Below are positions 1-13,900 of a stretch of DNA of 64,000 nucleotides, in pieces (position 1 is the stretch's first letter; each line of letters begins with the position of its first letter). The DNA lies in NCBI GenBank assembly GCA_023238725.1, contig CM041534.1:2370449-2434448 (forward strand), read 5' to 3'. The notes under the pieces are model-generated. The model did no database searches, had not been told where the DNA came from, and worked only from the letters and a program-made list of their open reading frames with translations. Source of the stretch: Scortum barcoo. Lineage: Eukaryota > Chordata > Actinopteri > Centrarchiformes > Terapontidae. The position numbers were made by a program, and so were the translations under genes.

Positions 1-1560
1 TGATGAAGAGACAGGATGAGTGAGGGCAAAAGAAAAAACAGTGGAGAATCAGTGAGAGTGAGCCTAAGAGAATGAGGCAGACGACGCAAAGATCATAAAG
101 AAGATTTTGTTAAGAGTCAAAAGGTGGAGGAGGGGGCATGGAAAGCGAGAGAAAGGACGGGCAGGGAGAAAGTGGAGGAGAGCAAGCACAAATGAAGAGT
201 GCGGCAGATAGAGCCAGATACTGAGCTGGGGATTTGACTGTTTAATCGAGTCGGTGAGGATTAGAGCCGGATTATGTAGGAATTGCGACACGGCAGCAAA
301 TTAGCCCGGTAGCTTTAATCTGAGAGGCGGACAAAGCTAAAGTACTGACCAGACAGCAGTGTGTGTGTGTGTCTGTGTGTCTGTGTGCTGTACGTAAGTA
401 ATGAGGTGACATATCTTATGTTTATTAAAATATACAGTGCCAGAGTACACACTTACACACACACATAAACTGATGCAGCTTGCTGTGTTGGGAAAAACAG
501 CACTGTGTTCATAATATTACAGCTTAATATTTATGGCCATAGTAAAATGTATTATTTTTCCCTCACAGAGACTCAAAGGAGATTTTCAAATGAAATCTTC
601 CATTTTTACACATTTAGGCTCCTGTTTGATAATCCTTTAATGGATTAAGTTATTTTTCAAGCAAAAATGTTAAACTGTACTATTGGTGAGGCAAAATAAG
701 TAATTTAATGATTTCACTATGTTCTTTTTTTAAAGACCAGTCTACCAGTTTGGTAGAGTCGTTCAGCCCTCTGTATTCCACTGAATAAGTGATTAAAAGC
801 AGGTTACAGTGCACTGTTACAACCATACCACCAGAATACTAGGATTATAATACTTTAAAAAAGCACTTTAGTACTTTAATTTAGAATAATACTTTTTAAT
901 TCACACTAAAATATGCAGATTGCACCTTTTAAACATCATTAATACTACAAACCGACAGATATATCCAGTGTAAATATTGCTTAATTTTCCTGATGAGTTC
1001 ATTTTATTTATGCTCACCTACTCTGAAGGTTATTTTCACTTTCTTTTCTTGGTTTTTGGATGCAAGTAAGAATTCTGCAAGAAATGTTTTTTTTTGGAAT
1101 CTTTCTGTAACCACTGAGCTGTAAATGCTCCGGGACAACAAGAATTAGCTTCCAGGAAAGACCTGAAATGAAGTGAGTAGTTCCAGTCCTGTGAGCAGTC
1201 CAGGCCCAATGAAACTCGATCAGAGCAGGTAGGTCAGGCACCCATGAAGGCAGAAACGGTCCAGTGAGTCCTCCATACACTGTGTAACGAGCATTGACGT
1301 GCCGCAAGAGCATGCGCAGACGTTCACACTGACAGTATACACACATTTTATATGATAGACACACACACCTCAGCTGCTCTACAGCAAGTTTGGTGGTGGT
1401 GGATAAGAGAGAAAATTGCTTGCCACTCAACTCAGCCTAACTGACTCTGCACCTCTGTAAATGAGGATAGATGGGGTGTAAGGGAGAGAAAGAAGTCTGA
1501 GTTATGACTTATTAATGCCTCAAAGATGCGTGTAAGTGTGTGTGTGTGTGTTGGCGCATA
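1..1560. other. Non-coding stretch at window start
   Basis: No coding exon can be supported here. The first 250 bases are purine-rich on the plus strand, which opens a chance minus-strand frame. A short imperfect GT run lies near 361-388, and the rest is AT-rich. A 138-codon minus-strand frame at 1014-1430 resembles no family I know and has no splice context or composition suggesting a gene. Confidence 0.6.
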
Positions 1561-1603
1561 TGTGTGAGGGGGTGGGGATTATAGAGGACGGGATGAAGTT
1601 GCT

Positions 1604-1611
1604 TATATAAG
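1604..1611 (+). promoter_or_regulatory. TATA-box-like promoter element, orphan
   Basis: TATATAAG at 1604-1611 is a good vertebrate TATA box. A G-rich GGGGGTGGGG stretch lies about 35 bases upstream and could bind SP/KLF factors. Initiation would be expected near 1632-1636. The first downstream ATG (1689) opens an 88-codon frame that I do not recognise and that looks non-coding. No gene can be attached to the site. A distant 5' exon of esam or a non-coding RNA is possible but unsupported. Confidence 0.3.
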
Positions 1612-1689
1612 AGCTCATTTCCAGCACTACAGTAGCACCTTGGACTGTTTCCCCTTCCCCTCTGCTTTAGTCAAGTCCTGCTCAGCCTA

Positions 1690-4600
1690 TGGAGTGGCGG
1701 CCGCCTCACGTCCATTTGAATCACAGTCTCTTCACCAGGGGCCGACTCGCTCGTTTCCCACCTCAGCGCTTGGCAGGACTCTCTAACAGGCTGCAGACAT
1801 CGTCTTTTATTTGCACACGCCACACCACACACACTTCACCACGGGGCTTGCGGGTAGTACTCACTGCGACACAAAGGCTTGTGTTTGTTTGCTGCTCTTC
1901 TAACCCGTTTTTCATCTTATGTGGCAAGTTGGAGGCTGACAGGAAAAAAAAATAATGAAGAACAATCAGCCCAGCTCTTTTGTTAGGTTTCCTTTGGGCT
2001 CTGAACATTCACATTTTGTTAGGGAAAATCCAGCTAAATGCACTTTGTACTGTACATCAGCTGACCTGACACAGAGGTTCTTCTCTGACCACAAATATTA
2101 TCATTTAAGAGATTTTTTTTTCTATGTAGTCAGAGATTTTTTTTGTCTGTACGTTGAGTCAGAAAAATGATTGCACTTCATGTATTCAGTGATGTTTTTT
2201 TCTGTTTTTTTTTTCTCTTATTGGACTCAAATGGTCACATTTAATGATGCTGAACAGTAATAGCCTCAGTCCACTTGTTTCTGGCTCGATCACCGTGTTT
2301 CTCCCAAACCAAGACCCTGACAAGTTAACAAACACAAACTGTGATGTGATGAAATTTAACAGCATGGACATTTTTACTATTATTACTCACCAGTGCATGT
2401 TCAGAGAGTTGTTGCTTGCAGTGGTCATTCCTCGTAGGTCATAGAGTGATCCCTTTGTAATGTGACAAAATAATGGGGGACAAAATACATAGTATTTTCA
2501 GTTAGAGGCTAAAAGGAGGCTCCAAGAGCCTGAATGGGACAAATACAGTGGGTATCTTCATCTTGGTAGATATACGAAGGGATATATGTGGTTTACATGT
2601 GAAGAAGGAACAAAGAACAGCACAGCCACATTCATTTTGAAACTTAAACATAGTTTTTGCAGACTGACATGAAACTGAACACCACTGACCCCTGACCCTG
2701 ACCCATGATAACAACTACAGTACAACTGACTGTGACCCATGAGCTAAACATCAAGAGCAGTTTTATATATTAGACGGGTTAGATAATCAATCCAAATCAC
2801 ATTGGATACATTTATGTTTAAGAAGATTAGTCATTATATTTTATTATTATATCACTGGTGGGCACTGCCACAAAATTTGGGTCCGATCACTACAAAGTAA
2901 TGCAAAGGCCAGAATCACTGATATCAATACCAATACTTTTTTATTATCAGAAGGAATTATGCATTACTTTTCTCAACATTTGTTATTTACTGTAAAGGTT
3001 ATGATAATGAATAAATACAATATGTTTATAATATGTTATATTGATCCTATCTACACTTGTATTGATTCTCAAAACAAGAAGGATCTTGATATTAAAAGAC
3101 TGAAACATATTTTTTCAGACTCATACTTGGTTGAAATAAAGAGAGCTGAACAGTTAATGGACACAGGATGAGAACTATTATCATATTTCCCTGTGTATCG
3201 TGAGTGTAATCTCCTAACATAAAGCGCATACTTTCACAGCATGGGATCCTATGTCCTGTCTTCCTTCACTGGCGGTTTGTTTATTTAACAGTTAAACAAC
3301 ATGACAGGGTAATTCCTGTCACCCCAGGGACCCCTAGTGCGAACAGCTCACTTCTGAGGTGAGAGCAGAATATTGCTATCACCACTGCCCGTTGCATAAT
3401 TACAACCGCTTCTCCCAGCGGATTCCCACCGCCTTTGGACGATCATCATCTATAAGGGAGGATGCACAACATATAAATGGCGAATGGCTTTTTAGGAGGG
3501 ACGGCGATGTCCTGCAGAGTCCAGAGTGCTCGGTTCAGTGGAAGGAGAGCTTCTTGCATTATGCATGGTGGTTGTTATTTTCATCACATGGTGCTGTCAG
3601 GCGTCATTGTTGTTCCTGCCCTGTCAGCACAAATTGCTATGTGTTCACAGATTTCTGTTTGGTGTCTACTACCCCCCCCCCGCCCCCCCTGCCCTTTATT
3701 TCGCTGCGTTATGGAAATGGACCTTGAGGACTGGTGGGGTCCATTAACTCTTGTCTCCAGAGTGGTGTGGATCCTGGTTTGAGGAGGGCTGTAAGTCGAG
3801 CTGGTTGTTGTGACAAAGCTAGCCTTCGCTGTCAGGCCACTCAGGAGAATGAGAGGGAGAAAGTGGCCCTGCTCTGGAGCCCATGCATTATTTCACACAG
3901 CAAGTGACAGCCCAGCACACAGGCACAAATGCCAACAGACGCCAGGGTGTCACAGAGAGGTGTGTGTGTTGATGTGTGGATGTTTGTGTGTGCGCGCGCA
4001 AACAGCCCCTCTTGAATGTGTGTGTTTTTCCAGCTCCATGCCACTGGTACTGTGAAAGCTTGCAGCATACAGTATCCTTTGCTGCCAAATAACCTAGATT
4101 AGAGCTGGAAGCTGTGAGGTTGTTAGAAGAAATCCTTTGAGGCCATGTCTGGTAAAAAGATGATCGTGTTACAAAAAGAGCTGTTGCCAGGTCTCAAAGC
4201 ACTCTTTAACTAGGTGTAGATAGCTGCAAACACATGGCAAGATGCGAGCTAAAGGGCAGGATTTTCTTGTTTTTGATACTGCTATGATGCAGTTCACCTG
4301 CTCCTGCTCATCCAGGTTACGTAGATCCACCCACCTGTACTGTACTTTATTTTTGTCTTTTCTTGAGTTGTCTATTTTCTGTAAGCAGCATCTGTTTAAA
4401 ATGCCTCATAAATGACCTTGATACTTGCTGTTCGGTTCCTTCATTCTGTGTTGGCCCATTTCCTAGAAGAGCAACCCATTCATTTGAAATGAGAATATGA
4501 TGCATCATTAGGTTGTGGCTTCTCAATTTACACTGTAATCGCGGGCGAAACTGTGATGTTTGAGCATGCTTAAATGGCTGAACACAACAGTCATTTTGAC

Positions 4601-4920
4601 TTCATCACTCTCATTTAACATGTTTTGTGGTGTTGATGGATTCCTTTATCTTCAAAGGTTTTAAGTTTCATTGATTACTTTTTAATTACTTAATTATTCA
4701 TTCAGTTGTGTTATCATTTGGACACCACATTAGTTCAGTTAGTTCGGTGATGCACTGAAGCAAGATTCATCAATAAGAACTTAGTTTTGAAATATCTAAC
4801 ATGTAAATTCATTCATGTGTAAAGAATTTTGGACTGGAAAGAAGTAGACTGCAAACTTGACAAAAAAACATATGATTTGAAAGAATATGTTAATAAAAAC
4901 AGGCACAGGATGTTTTAAGG
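1690..4920. other. Non-coding stretch
   Basis: I see no exon with family similarity or paired splice signals. The region holds short homopolymer runs, a C-rich run near 3671-3687, a GT/GC-rich patch near 3960-4000, and unremarkable AT-rich sequence. The overlapping open frames at 3359-3782 occupy three different frames and resemble no known protein. Confidence 0.6.
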
Positions 4921-4929
4921 ACTTACGCA

Positions 4930-5210
4930 AATAAGCCAATTTACTTAGTACAATTTCAATTTTTATTTGAGTATTACTATTTTATGCTGCTCTATACTTT
5001 TACTCCAGTACATTCATTTGAACATAGTTGCCGCACCACCGTGCAACCCATCTGAAATGTGCATTAATATACAATATAAAGGGGCCCTGTATGACTAACC
5101 TAGATATTTCCATTGGTTCATTTTACTGACACCACTCAGGTACTTTTACTTTTTTATTTTTGTCAGTACTTGTAATAGTGTATTTCTACATGATGGGTTA
5201 ATTAGTAAAA
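4930..5210. repeat. Decayed dispersed repeat, 'ACTTTTACTTGAGTA' teleost family
   Basis: The text contains several phrases typical of a repeat family very common in teleosts, built around 'tacttttactccagtaca', 'ggtacttttactttt' and 'gtacttgtaatagtgtatttc'. A related copy in the other orientation is near 10,840. The copy is diverged, so its ends and its class (probably a non-autonomous DNA transposon) cannot be fixed by eye. Confidence 0.5.
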
Positions 5211-5808
5211 TAAAACATAGAAAATAGAAGTGGACATGCTTTAAATTCAAGACAAGGGTGAAGTAACGCAAAAGCCAGGCAGTGAACAAATCATGATATA
5301 CATGAAGTGTGTGACTTTATCACACAGACTATAGCGTTGCTCAAATAAATACGTGGAACAAATTGAAACATCAGATTTCTGTCACATTTTTTTACATATT
5401 TTTTCACAGTTTGAGGTTTGATTGACGCTCCCTTAATTAAGTTGTCTCGTTGCACCTTCTTCTTCTGCAGTGGTTTAACTACGTGGACCTGATATTCAGT
5501 TAGTAGATGGAAATGAAATATAATTTTATCAATTTTATGGAAGTTCTGCCACAGTTCTGCATGGTTCTGCCTTGGTTTGATATTCAGTAGACCTTGAGCA
5601 CCATACTGCAGCAATTTCTCTATTTGTCGCCCATTCGATTTATCATTAAAAAACACTTCTAAGGACACAGGAAAATAGGAAGTGAGAGAGTGAAGAGAAA
5701 AAAAAAATTAGGAGATAGAGGAAATAAAGCTGAAATCACAAACACAGGAGAGCGATGGGAGTTGTCTATCTCACTAGAATTACCCATCAGGCAGGAAAGG
5801 CGATGTGC

Positions 5809-5810
<2 letters not shown>

Positions 5811-5840
<30 letters not shown>
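5811..5840 (+). repeat. (GT)15 microsatellite
   Basis: A perfect run of about fifteen GT units, followed by CTGTGCACGC. Such runs are very common in fish genomes and are often polymorphic. Confidence 0.95.
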
Positions 5841-5841
<1 letters not shown>

Positions 5842-5849
5842 TGTGCACG

Positions 5850-8800
5850 CTTAGCTATATGTGCGTGTTTGCGCGTTGCATCTTAGCCTACTTCCTCTTT
5901 CCCCTCCTGACATTCCACTTCCCGTCACAGCGGCCTGGCGCTCCCAGATAAGGCCTTCCAGTACATTCCTCCTTCCTGTCGTTGCTCTCCCCTCCATCCA
6001 GCACCAATTCCATCCCACAGTGATCAATCCCGCCGATAACGGTTAGCCACCAAAATAAATACATTCTGTCTTCTCCACATCTCAATACCAAAGGCACGAG
6101 GCTGTTGTTGAATAACAGCGTCTATTGTAGTCGCAGGGTGGAGGGAAAAAAAAACACCCTTTCCCGGGGATGTGGTGAAGAGTGACGTTTGGAGGGGTGA
6201 ATGTGGAGCCTGCTGTTTGTGTCACATCAAAGTGGAGACCTCAGCTGCTCAGCAAGCACAAATCAATATTTCCTAACCTTTCGTGGCTGATGGATACCTT
6301 AAGGCGCGGGAAGGGTTCCGCACTGAAAGTGAGCTTAGTCCCCGGCTCTCGTCAAGCAGCATTTGTTCATTTAGCCCGCGTGACGGCACCACGCCCATCC
6401 TTCCTGCAACTGGATCTCGGCTGTTGGAGCCGGTGAAGGGGCAGAGGGGGTCTGAACTCACACCGAGAGTTTGTCTCTGACTTTCTGTCTCTTGTTTCTG
6501 CTTATGCACAGTATACAGGTGCTTGGTATCTGGAGTCGGAGCCCATTGTCCATTGTCCTGAGGGATTCTGGGTAGGGGAGCAGGCTGCAGCGTGCACAAT
6601 GGCTTGATTTAGAAAACTGAGGCTCTCACCTGGAAAGGCAAACTATGGAGGTCTTTACTCCTGCTCCAGCACTGGATCAAACACCAGCAGCTTCGAAGAG
6701 TCTCTTTAACAAAAGTGAAGAGAGTGTTGCCGTGTGGGGAATCAATTTGTGTGAAAGCCTGTTCCTATAAAGATGAGAAGATGATCATTATCTAGCAGAC
6801 TACTGAAATGGATGGGGGGTGTTTAGTTCCCTTTGCTCATTACCCGCATGTAGGACAACATTTCAAGCCACACTTGCCTGACATTTAACTGAAATTGACA
6901 TTTTACTTTCCTTCATTATTCATTTCACAAATGATATGGAGGAGCTTGTAATGGTGCATGAGACAGATGTTATTGAACCAGTTTTGAGCAGTAATTAGAT
7001 TCTGTTGGAGAAGAAGTACAGAACGTTGGGAGGTGTCCGATAGGCTATATATGAAAAGCTGCATTCAATGACAAAAACTTTAAATAGCATTCTAAAGAGT
7101 TATTGAATATCTTTTATTTTTAAGTGGTAGAAAGCACATTCCTACGATGTCATGATTGCTTGTATGTAAAAGTTTTCATTATTTAGATGAAGCAAGTGTT
7201 GGAAACCAGTGACATCTTATAGATAAATGTGTATCTAGCACTGATCCTTGCAAACAGATATATGTTGGCTCTAGCTAGAGCAGTAATGAAGCAGTAAGCG
7301 TTTTCTTTCATGCAAAATGAGTCTAAAATGAGCTAATAATGACTGAAGCGCAACAACTTTTTAAATAAATTCTGTGTTTTACTTACTGACCTATTCCATG
7401 AAATTAAAGTAGAGATGGTTGTGCAGGCCTGTTTCATTCAAGAAAGAATTATTTTCTCATTTAGTGACGGGAAGGGGGGGGGACTCAATCACATCTTTAC
7501 CACTCACAGCTCTCTGTTCTTACCTCACCCATCATCTGTGTATTCAGGACACAGCAGCTAGGACCATTCATGCTGACAGAACAGATCACATCACACCAAT
7601 TCTCACATAACCTCATGGGTTACCTGTTCGTCTCAGACTTCACTTTATGATTTTTAAGCACAGGTTTCATCTCTGTCCTTTTAACTCTTTGTGACACGGT
7701 GTGGTCTCTTATCTACCTTGATAGAAAGGCTTTCTGGAGGAAAAAACAATATCAGCATTTACATTAGCCTATTTCATAAGGTATTTGTTCAATATAATGT
7801 TTCTTTTCTATTGTTGTTCCTGTCTTACAGTTTCCTCTTCTGACAGTGCCAGTCTGTTCTGTTTTCCTGTCTTTTGTAGTAGACTTCCACAGTACAGTGC
7901 AGTAATGTCTCTGCTGTTGTATCCCGCCGACTTCCTCTTCTTGCGAAACTTTGTTTATGTCTTTTGATTTTGAAGCACATTTTAACTTTACCTTAGAGAA
8001 ACGCCTTGTAAAAACACCTTGGATTGTCTTAATGTTCCTAACTGATGTAACAATCAAACAAGAACAGTTATTACGGGCTGCCAAGACAAGCAAAATATAA
8101 CAGAGGTATCAGACGTCATTCCCACTCCATCAACTATCCAGTACCTCTGATGGCTTGTAAACTTGTCCAAATCAATTCCGTGTCATAGATGAATAGTCCT
8201 GTTCTCCTGGATAAGAGTGTAAAGACAACCAGGGTACAAGCTGAAGGCTGTATCTGCCAGAATCACACAGTGATGAGTTCATGACACTCAGCATAGCATG
8301 TTACAGGAATCAGTTTTATGAATTTTTTAGTCATGCTAGTGGCTTGGCTCTATGGATGGCAATGTCAGCCTGTGCACCACTTTAACCCAGACCCCTCAAG
8401 ATAAATCATAATATATTTAGTGTCGAGCACCATCATTACATCAGCATTTCAATTTGTCAAGCAAATTGGTTTTGGTTTATGACCAAATATCTAAAAAAAA
8501 AAACTACACATCGACCTCAGCTGTACCTCAGTATGTTTAGTACTAATTATCATGCGTGTCATCATAGCATGTTTACACACTAAACCAACAGGGTTAACAT
8601 AGTAAATATGAACCTATGTCTGGGAAACATCATTCTGCCTCTCAGAGACATTTGCTTGGCTGTAGACTATTGAATGATGGTGATTTCAACAATTGTATGT
8701 TTCTGAGGGTGCAGCACTGTAACACACCAAGTCCTATGATGTTGGTTGCGTGAATGTCTTACTAATGTTTTTTTCACTGAAAAAAAACACATCACACTAA

Positions 8801-10830
8801 TACAGTTTCATTGGATAAATCTGGCAAAAGATACAAAATATTAGCTATGGTGGGTTGGTCTGTTTTTTATATGTGTGCAAATATGTATAGAAGTCATTCT
8901 TTGTGTTGCAATACTTCATGATAAAGGTCACAACATGGTTAGTACTCACAAATAGCTTTATGTTATTGTTTTCCTTTTTGTATCATGTACTCAGAAATAA
9001 ATTAACTTTCATCCAAGTCATTTCATTTTAGCTGCGTTCATCTCCTGATGACAGGCTGACAGCTTGCTCAATGACTGATGGCGTTTGACAATAGTGCAAC
9101 TTTGCTGTTGGTCTTAGTAGCAGCTAATATTTCCATCACTGACATGTTTACTGTCAGTCACTTTTATTTATAGCTGGTAGCAAAGTTTCATCAGTTACAT
9201 TAGCAGGTGGGTGTCAGTGCACAGTTCAGTGTCACTGCATGTATGTGTCTGACTCCCAGTCCGTCTGCTGCTGCCACCCCTCCACCCAGCACCACATGTG
9301 CTTGTCTCTTTGGGGAGTCTTACCTTTAGTACTGTCTTTGAACACTGATAGGATTAGGAGTGCTGAGGCTTAGCACAGAGTCCTCGACGCTTCGCCATCT
9401 AACCCAATCAACCGTGAGTGCAGCAGAGATGAGAGGAACAGCTACCATGCCAACACCTCTGTCCAGACGCTTTTATGTTGTATCCACTCACACACACAAA
9501 ATATGGTATGCATTCACACTGTTTTTCTCTGTGAAATCAAAAGTAATCACACTTTTGTTTCATCTAGGTGCACTAATGACTGAGGCAAGACATAGCCCAC
9601 TGAAACATGTGCTGTAGGAACTTATGTTGGATTTACAGTGCCAGTGCCAATATGCTGCTATTTGTCTGTGAGCTAATATACAGCTAATGCAGTGATGCAC
9701 TATTTGACGTGATGTGAACATTCACCTGTAGCATGAAGCCTTTTAATTGTTGTGTCACATTTCATGATTAAGATTTGATATTTTCAGTTTTCACAGCTGA
9801 CCAGACAATGTTGGTCAGATATTCCATAGACTATATTTAATCTAGAAAAATATGCATGTGACCTAAGATCTGTTGTGCAACAAAAGGCAATATCAGAGCG
9901 CAGACAGTACAGTTCAGCTAATGTTGCAAACATAGCAGATAACATTGATTTGCAGTTAGGCAGCTGTTCATATCTCTGACACATCTCTCTATAACTCTAG
10001 ACACTGGGTAGTATACTCTAAAGGTACCAATGTAAGAAGTGTGGAAGCATTTTCTTCATAAAATGCATGTGATAGCTGTGTGCATTGAAGCCTATTGGGA
10101 TGTTTTTTGGATGACTTTTTATAATGATATGAAAATAGCTGAAAAAACATTAAATAGTAAAAGTGATGTGTGAGGATTTCCATTCACTGAGAGCAGAAAG
10201 AGAATAAAATCAGACAATAAGGTGTTGTGACTGCACTGTGATTAGTGCCACGACTGTGTATATTGTCTTCAGTGTGGTAACGTCTGGCTTCAGTAATAAG
10301 GGCTGTGGTAGAATAATTGTAACCTCTCCAGCAACAGCAATAATTATAGGATAAATATAGGGTCTCTCCCCAGGGGTTCAGTCTATACTGTATTCACACA
10401 TTCCTGTGAAAGCGGCCAAAGTGACCTAAACCCTCCTGTGGTCCACACCAACTATATGCAACCACATAATTACCAGCTACAATTGCTATTATTATAATGA
10501 ATTTTTCATACATTATGCCAGGGACACTCATAGTGACATGTGAGCCACACCTCGCTCCTGAACTCAGTCACTGGAGGACAAACAGTGTTTTGGCTCTGGA
10601 CTTCAGACATCATAAAGTCAACACAGATAAGCTTTATGTTTATTGCTAAAATTATTTGTGACAACCACAAAATCCACTGGATGGTGATAATATCAGTTGA
10701 CTGCATGCAGCATGAGCCAGACGGCAACAGAAGTGTATTTAGGATGTGTTGTGATTTACTGTCACTAAACAGGAGAGGGAGGTTAAACATGGTATCATGA
10801 GATATTTGGAAAAGCCTAGCTATCATATGC
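5850..10830. other. Non-coding stretch
   Basis: I see no supported gene. The region holds AT-rich unique-looking sequence, small homopolymer runs and a few short open frames without homology to families I know. The pair of overlapping frames near 6182-6599 lies in a locally GC-richer patch but has no recognisable domain. Conserved regulatory elements could be present but cannot be judged from one sequence. Confidence 0.55.
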
Positions 10831-10837
10831 TTCATGT

Positions 10838-10960
10838 GCTTTACTTGAGTAAAAGTATCAATGCCACACTGTAAAACTACCTTGAAAGGAAGAGTCCTGC
10901 ATTCAATTTTTTACTTACTTAGTACAAGTATGTAAGTATCATGAGCAAAATGTAAATCCC
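10838..10960. repeat. Dispersed teleost repeat, second copy
   Basis: The text 'acttgagtaaaagtatcaat', then 'ccacactgtaaaactacctt', 'agtcctgcattcaat' and 'acttacttagtacaagtatg', matches the widely dispersed teleost repeat whose other-orientation relative is at about 4,930-5,210. It has no coding capacity and is probably an old non-autonomous transposon copy. Confidence 0.6.
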
Positions 10961-13900
10961 TGCTGGTCCTCTGCCAAAAGATAGCTGACACTGAGCAAAT
11001 TGGTATTTTTCCGTAAACAACCCCTCACAGTCCAGAGACTCAGCTTTATCAGAGACGGATGTCCCTCTGAATCATCCATCCACAAGTAGCTCTTTGATAG
11101 ATTGTCATGAACACCCAAGGGACTGTTTTCTGGCTGTCTCTTGAGGGTAATACTCAGCAAATATCCCGGCCACGCTGATTTAATAGCTCAATCTTCAGGT
11201 GCTTTTTTTTCTTCTTTTCGACTCAGATCCACTCTGGACATGAAGTGAGGACATTTTCCTTTGCTCTGAGGCTGGGGGGGGGTTATCAGAGAGCAAACTG
11301 CAAAAGAAACATTTCCTCTGAGGACAGTGAACTTTGCTTGTCACTTCCCGCTTCAGAGAACTCTTGTTTGTTTTTGATGCCCCCACCCCCACACGCTCTC
11401 TCTGAAACTGAGAGCTCGCTAATTAGGTATGCAATGTCGTCTGTAAGAAGGAAAGACAGGATGTTATCAGAGGATGCTGAGGACATCCTCTTACTGTATG
11501 GTGACGTGATAGACTGAACGTTTATCATGCTGCTCATCACTCTGTGTGTTATGTTGTCGTACAGCTGTAGCAACGTGTTGGTGGGTGAGCAAGCAGGTTA
11601 TACGATGAGGTCGTCTTTCACCTCTTGTAACCTGCGTGTATGTGAGTCTGTGGAAATCTCTTTTATCACTAGCTATTTTAAAAGGTTCCTACTATGATCT
11701 GTTATATTTGATATAGAAATCCATAACACTGAGAAGAGAGTAGACTTCTCTCAAAAATTAGAGCGAGTAAAACTTCCAGCTCCCTCCTCCTCCCTCTCCA
11801 CTGCACATCAGCTCCCTGAACTCGCAGCGTCACTGAACTGAACGTTTTCACAATCATGAAAATGGAGAAATGAAAAGTGCTGAATGTATGTGGAAAGTTC
11901 ACTGTGAGGTCATGAAGTTAACAGAGTTCAAAGATAAAACAGCTGTGGTTATAAGAGAGTATATGCTTTGATTCAGATGTGGTGAATTGTTGTCGACCTT
12001 AGAGGCAGCAGGTGGAGCCAGAGGAGTCTGATTTTTAGCACAGATTATCTGATCTGTCTCATGTTCTACTGTCAGGACACAGTGACAGTTTGAGCAAAGG
12101 GGACTAAAGGTCATTTTCAAACAAGTACAACTTTAAAAGTTTCCATCCAAAGTATTTGTCACAGGTCTTACCATTTTGTCCTTGACTTAGCTGCACCATA
12201 AACAAATCACATATTCAAAGTAAGGACAGTTTCTTCTCCATTAATAAGTATCAATAGACATTTCAAATCTAATTGTTGTAAGATGGTAACAAACATATTT
12301 TATTTGTACTTCAGAATTCACAAATCCTCTTTGAGAAGCTTGAGCCTTCAGTAATGATTCAGATTGTGTGTGTATATGTGTTGCATGTTTACCAAGGGCA
12401 TTGCTAAAGTGTTTGGACATGGTGTGGGAAGACTGTAAGTATGTAATGCAGTTCAGCCCGTAATAAAGGTCTGTCTCACGCTCTGTGTTGTGGCAATTCT
12501 CATTTTACAGCCCATCCAAACAAACAGCATCTCTTTTTTAGGACTAATTATCTTTTTTTCCATCTGCTGTCGACCACTGTGATGATATCCAGAAAATACA
12601 GAGCCAGAAAATCCAAATATCAGCTGCTGTCCTTGGATACTGTCGCACGGCAACATATGATCACGTTCCAACCAAGAGGAGAAAGTTCCCACCACATATT
12701 TTTATCACTGGCTTTTCAGGTCACATTAGCATGTTAAGCTGTTCGACATCTTCAATTAGCATCGCTACACGGCAGACAACCTCATCCTCACTCCACCACC
12801 ACCCCCAAACCCTCCACCCTATACATTATCAGTCTTTGTGTCAAAACAAGATGAATGCCTCTGCCTTTCTCACTGCAGAGCTCTTATCTTTGATTTCAAG
12901 CATCGCCCCTTCTCTCCTTCCTCGCTTTTTTCAAGGGTGTGCAAGACTAGGGTCTTAATTATAGAGAAACCCATTTTCAACACCAAAGAGTTACATCTTA
13001 AGAGCTATGTAACACCTAATAAAGCACTTAAAATAAGGCCAAAGATATAAATCCTAATAAGAGGAGGCTGTCAGAATCTCAAGATCCTCTGGGAAATTAA
13101 ATGAACTTGGAGGAAAAAGCTAATCAAGTTCGTTTGGCTCCGGCTATGATGAGGATCGTGTGTCTTTACACACAGGTGGGGTTGTTATACACACACTGAG
13201 CTAACCATGCAAACATTAACATCTGCTCTCGCTAGTTCTGAGAGAAAGGAGGCGGACCGAGAGCAGGGCGTGCGCTGCACCATGGGACGACCAAATGGCG
13301 TCATTATGGACCTCGTCCGCTCTGTCAGTGCCAGACAAACTGCTTTCATCTCTCCAAAAAACCAAGTCCATCTCCCGCTCTTGTGTCTTTATAGTACATC
13401 ATTCTACAGCTCCCCATTCCCCGAGGGCGTTGAATTCCCATGCTTCTCTTGGCTTCTTGTGATGAAAGCGTTTTGTCAGGGAATCGGTGGTGTTAAAATG
13501 AAAGTTTCTGTTGATGATGAACCATATCTAATCAGTTTTACCTCAGCGTGGCTTTGTGTTGGCTCAGAGCTCAGCTGGCAGCAGCACAGATGCATTATGG
13601 ATCGAGTGTGACGCCCGTGCGACTGAACAGAGACGCACACAACACATGCTCTACATGAGAAAGCATGTAGACCATGTGTGGCTGCTCACCAGTCATCCAT
13701 TTACACAGAACACAGCACCTCATCTTTCCTGGTTTTACTTAAGTGCCTGTCAACCTCCAACCATGCCACCACATCTCTTTAATGACATCCACTGACACTC
13801 ACACAGTCAGCCACAGGAGACAGCGCATCTCTGTCCATCTTTCTTGACACAACAGAGTCACGTCATACCATAATGTTTCCCGTCTTTTGATTAATGTGGA

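Noticed and set aside
1014..1430. 138-codon minus-strand frame
   Set aside because: Cys-rich low-complexity text with no known motif; no supporting gene structure.
13207..13611. 134-codon plus-strand frame
   Set aside because: No family resemblance, no promoter or splice context, and a low-information composition. Treated as chance.
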